Part shown: piece by piece, positions 37,022-42,323 of the stretch
Layout: every line of letters starts with the position of its first letter
Position numbering within the stretch: the first letter of the stretch is position 1
The notes under the pieces: generated by a model
Told to the model about the DNA's origin: nothing
What the model saw: the letters and a program-made list of their open reading frames with translations, nothing else
The model's database searches: none
Position numbers and translations under genes: made by a program
IMG/VR virus record: IMGVR_UViG_3300031933_000299
Location: 1 to 42,323 of that record
DNA: 42,323 nucleotides
Source: a virus
Reading direction: 5' to 3' (one strand)

Positions 37022-38983
37022 GTGGTTGTCGAAGGCGATATCCTCAGTATCAATGATGTGAAGCACTGCAAACTCGCTTTCTGTCCGGAAGGAGACAGCA
37101 TCAGATACACAATTCACTCTCCAATCTTTTACAAGGAAAAACAGCCCGCTACAGACACGTTTCCAAATGGTATCTTGGATAGTAGACTCGTGAACATCAT
37201 TAAATCACGTGTGCTTGACTATTTAATAGACGATAATCGTGATGACATGGACAACAGTGCCCTGCGGGAAGATGTTGCTATTGGGTTGTCTGTTCACAAA
37301 ATATGCGAAGAGGTATGTGAACAGGATTGGTATTACTCGAATAGTCAACGAAAGGGGAAGTGGTTCGGGTACACTGTTCCACCCGGCTATGACATCAATG
37401 CTGGGTGTATCCGTTTGGAAAAGTACTCGGGCGACGAGCCATACTACATCACTTTCTGTAGGACACCCTGTATACCAATTGCCACCGGTCAGAACATCGA
37501 CACCGGTGAATATTGGGTTCAGCTCAGGTTCATGAATATCTACAACAGAGTGCATGATGAGTGGGTATCTCAACAAGATGCACTGAGTAGACGAGGTATC
37601 ATGAAACTTGCGGACCGCGGGATCAATCTAATCGAGAAGGACAGCTCAACGATGAATGCATATCTCAGTACATGTCTACAAGTGAACGGAATGGACATGC
37701 CGCGAAGATTCGTGACGGAGAAAAACGGATGGAAATGTGATAATACCATATTTGCATTCGGAAAACGTGGATTTTCAAATGGTGAGATATTGAACATAGT
37801 TCCACTTAGAAAAGAGGCATACAATGGACTCCGGGTATGTGGTGATATCAATACATGGATTAATGCAGTCAGACCAATCATACACTTGCCACTTGTGCGG
37901 TTGAAGATGTATGCGGTTTTTGCATCTCCTCTGCTGAGATTATTGAACGTACAATCATTCATTCTTGATCATAATGGTGAGTCGTCAATTGGTAAAACGT
38001 TCACAAACGATCTGGCAATGTCGATGATTGGTGATGCTGATACCCTGAGGTTCAATGGTGATACAACCAAGACAGCTGCAGAGATCCTCGCAGAAATGTA
38101 CACAGATCTACCACTCTACCTGGATGAGACGGGTACTCAACAATCTGATGATGTTTTGAAGGCACTCATATACATGCTTGCTAATGAACAGGGGAGGATG
38201 AGAGGCCACAAGGACGGTGGACTGCGTGAAACGGGCAAATGGAAGACCGTGGCACTCACTACAGGGGAAAAGCCACTAACCTCCCACAAGTCGTTCTCTG
38301 GCCAGCAGGTGAGAGTCATTGAGGTCCGGGGTGGACTGTCACAGGGTGTTATTGATGATGTTAAAGTTGCTGCAGATGTTCGAAAGGAGAACTATGGACA
38401 TTTTGCAGAGCTATATTTTGCTAAACTTGCCGAATATGCTCCAAGACTTCGCGACATGTACGACATGACAAGGTCTAGGTACACGACCAAGGACAACGTC
38501 AAAACAAACCGGGTTGCAAGTTCTTTCGCAGCTATGATGGTTGCGGGTATGCTACTTGAGGATATCTTCAGCGACGTGGGTATTGATCCAGCTGAGCCAC
38601 ATACTATTGTTGACAGGTTCTTTGCCAAAACTATAGACAACAGTGTTACAGAGAACTATTCTACAAGAGCACTGCAAACATTGATCGACTGGGTGCAAAC
38701 CAAGAACGCGTGTTTCTATGATGCTGGAAATCCCGAGAACCAGAAAGGAAACGAATTCTATGGATGGATCGAGAACGGATATCTTGATATTATAATCACA
38801 GAAGCAAGAAAGACACTTGAAAAGAACGGATATGATCCCACCCGATCAATCAACGACTGGAAAGACGACGGTATAACAAAAACATCGAAGGGGAGAAACG
38901 ACTACCTTGCCAAACACAATGGCAAAAATCACAGGGTAATTAGATTGTTGTTAGAAGAGGTGAATAATGTACTGCATAGATAA
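37022..38983 (+). CDS. DUF927-domain replication helicase/ATPase
   Basis: A 653-aa protein from GTG 37022. The DUF927 core spans about residues 225-430: RRFVTEKNGWKCD, AVFASPLLRLL (298-308), Walker A NGESSIGKT (318-326), Walker B LPLYLDE (363-369), then ALIYMLANEQGRMRG and the sensor-like TGEKPL. The N-terminal part may be a primase-like or DNA-binding module. Such proteins are replication ATPases of phages and plasmids. The iteron array begins just after its stop, supporting a role as replication initiator or helicase. Confidence 0.8.
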   Translation: MVVEGDILSINDVKHCKLAFCPEGDSIRYTIHSPIFYKEKQPATDTFPNGILDSRLVNIIKSRVLDYLIDDNRDDMDNSALREDVAIGLSVHKICEEVCEQDWYYSNSQRKGKWFGYTVPPGYDINAGCIRLEKYSGDEPYYITFCRTPCIPIATGQNIDTGEYWVQLRFMNIYNRVHDEWVSQQDALSRRGIMKLADRGINLIEKDSSTMNAYLSTCLQVNGMDMPRRFVTEKNGWKCDNTIFAFGKRGFSNGEILNIVPLRKEAYNGLRVCGDINTWINAVRPIIHLPLVRLKMYAVFASPLLRLLNVQSFILDHNGESSIGKTFTNDLAMSMIGDADTLRFNGDTTKTAAEILAEMYTDLPLYLDETGTQQSDDVLKALIYMLANEQGRMRGHKDGGLRETGKWKTVALTTGEKPLTSHKSFSGQQVRVIEVRGGLSQGVIDDVKVAADVRKENYGHFAELYFAKLAEYAPRLRDMYDMTRSRYTTKDNVKTNRVASSFAAMMVAGMLLEDIFSDVGIDPAEPHTIVDRFFAKTIDNSVTENYSTRALQTLIDWVQTKNACFYDAGNPENQKGNEFYGWIENGYLDIIITEARKTLEKNGYDPTRSINDWKDDGITKTSKGRNDYLAKHNGKNHRVIRLLLEEVNNVLHR

Positions 38984-39002
38984 ACAATGTAATAATCATA
39001 TA

Positions 39003-39267
39003 GTAACCTACGGTAACCATATAGTAACCTATAATAATAATAATAAAAACAATAACAGTAGACATATAGTAACCAAGGTAACCAAGGTAACCAATATATT
39101 ACATAATGTGTGTAAAATCCACATACTACTAGTAACAATTTATAAAGTATTAAATTCCCATATATACACACAAAAACTTGGTTACAGTGGTTACTTTGGT
39201 TACCTATGCCTTTTGATATCGTTTTTTGTAAAATTTGCTTGGTTACCTGTAAAAATAGGGTGGTTAC
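39003..39267. other. Iteron-type putative replication origin
   Basis: Six GTAACC sites (39003, 39013, 39024, 39069, 39078, 39087) are followed by five inverted GGTTAC sites (39180, 39189, 39198, 39241, 39262). Within each cluster the period is 9-11 bp, one helical turn. Between them lies very AT-rich DNA (39030-39060 and 39093-39170) suitable for unwinding. No credible gene occupies 38984-39268. It is immediately downstream of the DUF927 helicase gene. Confidence 0.7.
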
Positions 39268-39268
39268 T

Positions 39269-39541
39269 ATGAGCAAGTTTCTTGACGACTACTTGACAAG
39301 GTTCCCAGATTTGCCAAAACCGAAGTTGGAAATTAGGACAGACGGGAAGGAAATAAAAAACGTAAGAGGCGAACTTGCATGTTTAGATCAGGCAATTATC
39401 AATCATGTGAGGAAAAAGTATCCTTCAATGTTTGTTCCTGATCTTAACGAGTTTGTTCTTGAATTCTGCAATGAACATCCTTACAGAGGATCAATTGTTC
39501 AGAGTCGTGCTGAAAAGCTAAGGTCTAGAGGGTGGAAATGA
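39269..39541 (+). CDS. Hypothetical protein (90 aa)
   Basis: ATG 39269 is chosen; upstream in-frame codons lie in the iteron region. The last iteron GGTTAC ends 1 nt before this ATG, so the gene may be controlled by the origin-binding protein. Alpha/beta, no motif recognised. Overlaps the next gene by 4 nt. Confidence 0.55.
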   Translation: MSKFLDDYLTRFPDLPKPKLEIRTDGKEIKNVRGELACLDQAIINHVRKKYPSMFVPDLNEFVLEFCNEHPYRGSIVQSRAEKLRSRGWK

Positions 39542-39714
39542 AACCATATTTCAAACCCTTCCACACCCGGTGTCCTTCCTGCCGAAAACACATCTACATC
39601 ATGTCAGAAGATCAGAAGACAGTGTTCTGTGCAAATTGTGGTGATAAGTGGAACATCACGTTCACGATTCGCAAGAAAGTGAAGTTATCGAAGATAACAT
39701 CCGGAGGAAAATAA
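39538..39714 (+). CDS. Zinc-ribbon protein (58 aa)
   Basis: CPSCRK near residue 13 and CANCGD near 31 form a rubredoxin-like ribbon with a basic tail. Start at 39538 with GAGGGTGG upstream; ends in TAATG overlap with the terminase small subunit. Confidence 0.6.
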   Translation: MKPYFKPFHTRCPSCRKHIYIMSEDQKTVFCANCGDKWNITFTIRKKVKLSKITSGGK

Positions 39715-40169
39715 TGTCCACACAAAAACTAACAAAATGGAATTGGACCCATCAAAGGATGAAAGCAGCTAAACTGATGGCAACCACCAGCATGACACAT
39801 GAAGAAATTTCAAAAGAATGTGGGGTCAGAAGAGAGACTGTCACCGTTTGGAACCAACATCCCGATTTTAAAGAGAAGGTTACAGAGTTGATTCTCCTCG
39901 ATGAGAGAGCAACAAAGGCAGGCATTCTCAAAAGAGCAATGGATTCGCTTGAAAAGAAGACAGAAAAAGTCGACGATGACAAGACCACCGAATTGGATTA
40001 TCTCAAATTCATCTCAGAGTTCCAGGGCCACACAAAGCAAGGTGGTGATCTCATTATCAATAATGCTACTGCAGTTGTGATGTCACCAGAGGTTTCCGAA
40101 AAGGCGAACGAGTTGTCAAGGATTTTGACATTGAATGCGATTGAGCAGGAGGAAGCTGATGAGCAGTGA
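39714..40169 (+). CDS. terS: Terminase small subunit
   Basis: A 151-aa protein: an N-terminal helix-turn-helix (KLMATTSMTHEEISKECGVR, ETVTVWNQHP; about residues 20-50), then a helical oligomerisation core and a C-terminal tail. It recognises viral DNA for packaging. GGAGG precedes the start and the end overlaps the large subunit, as usual. Confidence 0.8.
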   Translation: MSTQKLTKWNWTHQRMKAAKLMATTSMTHEEISKECGVRRETVTVWNQHPDFKEKVTELILLDERATKAGILKRAMDSLEKKTEKVDDDKTTELDYLKFISEFQGHTKQGGDLIINNATAVVMSPEVSEKANELSRILTLNAIEQEEADEQ

Positions 40170-41574
40170 AATACCTCCCGAAATGTATACAGTCACACCG
40201 GCACTCTTTGCACAGTACTGCAGCCGGTTCAAGTGGTTTGCTTATGAATATCTTCTTGTGCTGTCAGATGCTCTTATCAAAGTTGCAACCGGGGAAACAA
40301 AGCACCTCATGATATTCATGCCACCAAGACATGGGAAATCCGAGCTTGCATCAAAGTATTTCCCTGCCTGGTTCCTTGGACACAACCCTGACAAAAGAGT
40401 CATGTTGACTTCATATGAAGCAGACTTTGCAGCTTCTTGGGGATACAAGGCCAGAAACATCCTTGATGAAAATGGTCACCTGTTTGGCCTGAAAGTATCC
40501 GGTGCATCTGCCGCAAGAAACAGGTGGGACATTGAAGGACACAACGGTGGAATGGTCACTGCTGGTGTAGGTGGCCCAATCACAGGAAAGGGAGCTCACC
40601 TTCTAATCATTGATGATCCTGTCAAGAACTCCGAGGATGCCAATTCAAAGACCATGCGAGACAAGGCAGCCGAATGGTACAAGTCAACTGCATATACCAG
40701 ACTTGAACCAGGTGGAGCTGTTATCATCATTCAAACAAGGTGGCATGAAGATGATCTGTCAGGCAGACTACTTGAAGAAGAACCTGACAAATGGACCGTT
40801 ATCAATCTACCTGCGATTGCAGAGGAAGAAGATCCTTTGGGCAGGATGCCTGGTGAAGCACTATCACCTCATCGTTACACCGTTGAAGATCTCACAGAGA
40901 TTAAGAACACACTTGGTCCACATTGGTTCAGTGCTCTTTATCAGCAGCATCCACAGCCACTTGAAGGAGCTATCTTCAAACAACCACATTTCAAATACTG
41001 GAAACCTATCTCAGACGGATATGATCTCGGTGGGAAGAGAGTTCCTGCTTCAACATGCAGGGTATTTCAGACATGTGATCCAGCGGCTTCTACCAAATCC
41101 ACTGCTGATTATTTTGTACTTGGAACATGGGCACAGACAAAAGATAACGACTTGATTCTGCTTGATCTGTTGAGGAACAGGCTCGAAGGACCTGACCAGG
41201 TCAACCTCTTCAAATCTCAATATCAAAAGTACAGTCCAGCATTCCAGGCAGTTGAATCAAACGGTGCTGGTAAGGTTCTCTATCAGATGCTTGTGAGGGA
41301 AGGACTGCCAGTGAGGGAACTCAAAGCTGACAAAGACAAGGTCACAAGGGCTTTACCTGCAGCTGCACGAATGGAAGCCGGTACAATATATTTTCCCGCA
41401 AAAGCTCCATGGTTGGGTGATTTTGAGAACGAGCTTTTATCGTTCCCGTCTGGTGTGCATGATGACCAGGTTGATGTTTTGAGTTATGCAGTTCAGCTTG
41501 TGATTCAGAAGAGAGAGTCAAAGGTTCCAAAATTCAATACAGGTTTTGGAATTTCAGGTGGGATGAGAATATGA
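40159..41574 (+). CDS. terL: Terminase large subunit
   Basis: At 471 aa with start at 40159 (GGAGGAAG upstream). ATPase: Walker A MPPRHGKSE (54-62), Walker B LLIIDDP (148-154), coupling motif IIIQTRWHEDDLSG (about 190-203). The RNaseH-like nuclease begins at CDPAASTKSTADYF (about 311-325), followed by AVESNGAGKVL and a distal HDDQVDVLSY (about 440-449). All core motifs are present, so a functional packaging motor is expected. In the closed circle portal lies about 1.4 kb further on. Confidence 0.95.
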   Translation: MSSEIPPEMYTVTPALFAQYCSRFKWFAYEYLLVLSDALIKVATGETKHLMIFMPPRHGKSELASKYFPAWFLGHNPDKRVMLTSYEADFAASWGYKARNILDENGHLFGLKVSGASAARNRWDIEGHNGGMVTAGVGGPITGKGAHLLIIDDPVKNSEDANSKTMRDKAAEWYKSTAYTRLEPGGAVIIIQTRWHEDDLSGRLLEEEPDKWTVINLPAIAEEEDPLGRMPGEALSPHRYTVEDLTEIKNTLGPHWFSALYQQHPQPLEGAIFKQPHFKYWKPISDGYDLGGKRVPASTCRVFQTCDPAASTKSTADYFVLGTWAQTKDNDLILLDLLRNRLEGPDQVNLFKSQYQKYSPAFQAVESNGAGKVLYQMLVREGLPVRELKADKDKVTRALPAAARMEAGTIYFPAKAPWLGDFENELLSFPSGVHDDQVDVLSYAVQLVIQKRESKVPKFNTGFGISGGMRI

Positions 41575-41597
41575 ATACGTTTTTTGGGTTCCGCTCT

Positions 41598-41614
41598 CCC
41601 ATAGTATAGGAAGT
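41598..41614 (+). repeat. Leader repeat copy before the methylase-like gene
   Basis: CCCATAGTATAGGAAGT, 7 nt before ATG 41622. Confidence 0.65.
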
Positions 41615-41621
41615 TTTGAAC

Positions 41622-42170
41622 ATGAAAGTTTTGATAGCTTGTGAGTTTAGCGGAATTGTCAGAACTGCATTTGAGGAAGCCGGACACGATGCTATGTCAT
41701 GCGATCTTTTGCCTTCGGAGATTCCAGGTAATCACTATCAAGGTGATGTTAGAGAGGTTCTTAATAATGGTTGGGATATGATGGTTTGTCATCCTCCGTG
41801 TACTCATCTGGCTGTGTCTGGTGCTAGATGGTTCAAAGGCAAGCAGGAAGAACAAAAGGAAGCTCTGGAGTTTGTCAGGATTCTAATGTCTGCTCCTATT
41901 GAAAAGATAGCTCTGGAGAATCCTGTGAGCATAATTAGTTCACATATCAGGAAACCAGATCAATATATTCAACCGTGGCAATTCGGACACCCAGAAACCA
42001 AAAAAACAGGATTGTGGTTAAAGGGTTTGCCTTGTCTGAAACCTACTAAAATAGTAGAAGGCAGAGAAAACAGAGTGCATAGAATGCCACCATCAGAGGA
42101 TAGATGGAAGGAACGAAGCCGGACTTATACGGGTATTGCTAAAGCTATGGCTGAACAGTGGACTACCTAA
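41622..42170 (+). CDS. Cytosine-C5 DNA methyltransferase-like protein (short phage type)
   Basis: ATG 41622 is preferred over TTG 41616 (GGAAG 8 nt upstream). The 182-aa protein carries the motif I-like ACEFSGIVR (6-14), motif IV HPPCTHLAVSG (57-67) with the nucleophile-type Cys60, and motif VI ENPVS (99-103). It lacks a separate target recognition domain, as in short phage enzymes. It may modify viral DNA to evade host restriction. Confidence 0.75.
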   Translation: MKVLIACEFSGIVRTAFEEAGHDAMSCDLLPSEIPGNHYQGDVREVLNNGWDMMVCHPPCTHLAVSGARWFKGKQEEQKEALEFVRILMSAPIEKIALENPVSIISSHIRKPDQYIQPWQFGHPETKKTGLWLKGLPCLKPTKIVEGRENRVHRMPPSEDRWKERSRTYTGIAKAMAEQWTT

Positions 42171-42190
42171 ACCACCCAATAAAGGAAAAC
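42168..42190 (+). repeat. Leader repeat variant, identical to 9016-9038
   Basis: A 23-bp exact duplicate overlapping the methylase-like stop codon. A short frame (ATG 42194, 15 codons) follows. Confidence 0.65.
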
Positions 42191-42203
42191 AGAATGAAGA
42201 TAA

Positions 42204-42221
42204 CCCATAAAGAAGGAAAAC
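42204..42221 (+). repeat. Leader repeat copy
   Basis: CCCATAAAGAAGGAAAAC, directly before ATG 42222. Confidence 0.65.
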
Positions 42222-42275
42222 ATGAACAGAAAACTACGTGAGTGGATAGATCAGAAGTATTCAGAAACCCCATAA
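42222..42275 (+). CDS. Putative 17-aa peptide
   Basis: A frame flanked by leader repeats on both sides; its stop lies inside the following repeat. Positional support only. Confidence 0.35.
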   Translation: MNRKLREWIDQKYSETP

Positions 42276-42323
42276 TAAAGGAAGTGGAACGATGGAAGAT
42301 GAAGATTTTATCATGGAAGAACC
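42269..42323 (+). repeat. 55-bp direct repeat, terminal copy
   Basis: Identical to 8528-8582. It contains a leader repeat and the start (ATG 42292) of a second, truncated copy of the gene at 8551. Confidence 0.95.

Noticed and set aside
39003-39092. CRISPR-like or tandem-repeat array
   Set aside because: The repeat unit is only 6-9 bp with helical-turn spacing and no spacers. It fits iterons.
38967-39272. A 101-aa frame across the iteron region
   Set aside because: The translation is dominated by repeated HIVT/YNNNN segments produced by the GTAACC iterons and AT runs. It overlaps the DUF927 end without a binding site.
1-42323. Diversity-generating retroelement, toxin-antitoxin pair or CRISPR array
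   Set aside because: No reverse transcriptase, template/variable repeat pair, Cas gene or repeat-spacer pattern was seen. The AbrB and RHH genes have no toxin next to them.

Overview
The window looks like a metagenomic contig from an archaeal head-tailed virus (Caudoviricetes, HK97 fold, long-tailed or siphovirus type), probably infecting a methanogen-like euryarchaeote. The archaeal signals are TATA-box promoters placed about 26 nt upstream of predicted start sites, leaderless late genes, GGAGGTGA-type ribosome binding sites, ribbon-helix-helix and AbrB regulators, many CxxC zinc-ribbon proteins, an AN1 zinc finger, a DUF7845-like protein and a DUF927 helicase. The host assignment is inference.

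Topology: the last 55 bases (42269-42323) are identical to 8528-8582. Joining them closes 8528-42268 into a 33,741-bp circle. That circle restores the usual order small terminase - large terminase - (small genes) - portal - head - tail. An exact 55-base overlap is what a k=55 de Bruijn assembly leaves at a branch point. I therefore read 8528-42268 as a complete, circular or circularly permuted virus genome. I read 1-8527 as an attached branch: either another mobile element or a variant arm sharing the junction.

Left arm (1-8527): a truncated, frame-broken surface protein with small membrane proteins (1-3404); then, on the minus strand, an AN1 zinc finger protein, a C-terminal integrase remnant and a complete tyrosine integrase (3410-4965); a 410-bp non-coding stretch of inverted repeats and a promoter; small zinc and HTH genes; a DUF7845-like gene (6328-7794); and small genes carrying a repeated leader.

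Virus late region (9125-26352, plus strand): a 20-bp promoter repeated four times drives portal, MuF-like protein, protease/scaffold (with one copy inside the gene, at the start of the scaffold part), decoration protein, major capsid protein, connectors, an AT-rich beta-helix surface protein with two small membrane proteins, tail terminator, tail tube, a frameshifted G/GT tail chaperone, tape measure, distal tail proteins and a putative cysteine peptidase.

Switch and early region (26484-38983): two divergent ribbon-helix-helix regulators face each other across repeated operator-like sites. The rightward operon encodes many zinc and HTH miniproteins, a RecT-family annealing protein, nucleotide-metabolism, radical SAM, nuclease and methylase-like proteins, an AbrB protein and a DUF927 helicase. 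Inside it, 28171-28448 is non-coding and highly structured: two long hairpins with nearly G-free loops flank a tRNA-like fold whose anticodon arm is replaced by a GAAA-tetraloop hairpin. Downstream of the helicase, 39003-39267 carries phased GTAACC/GGTTAC iterons and is the likely replication origin. The terminase genes and a cytosine-methylase-like gene follow. A conserved leader close to CCCATAATAAAGGAAGTG precedes many small genes at 7.9-9.0, 36.2-36.7 and 41.6-42.3 kb.
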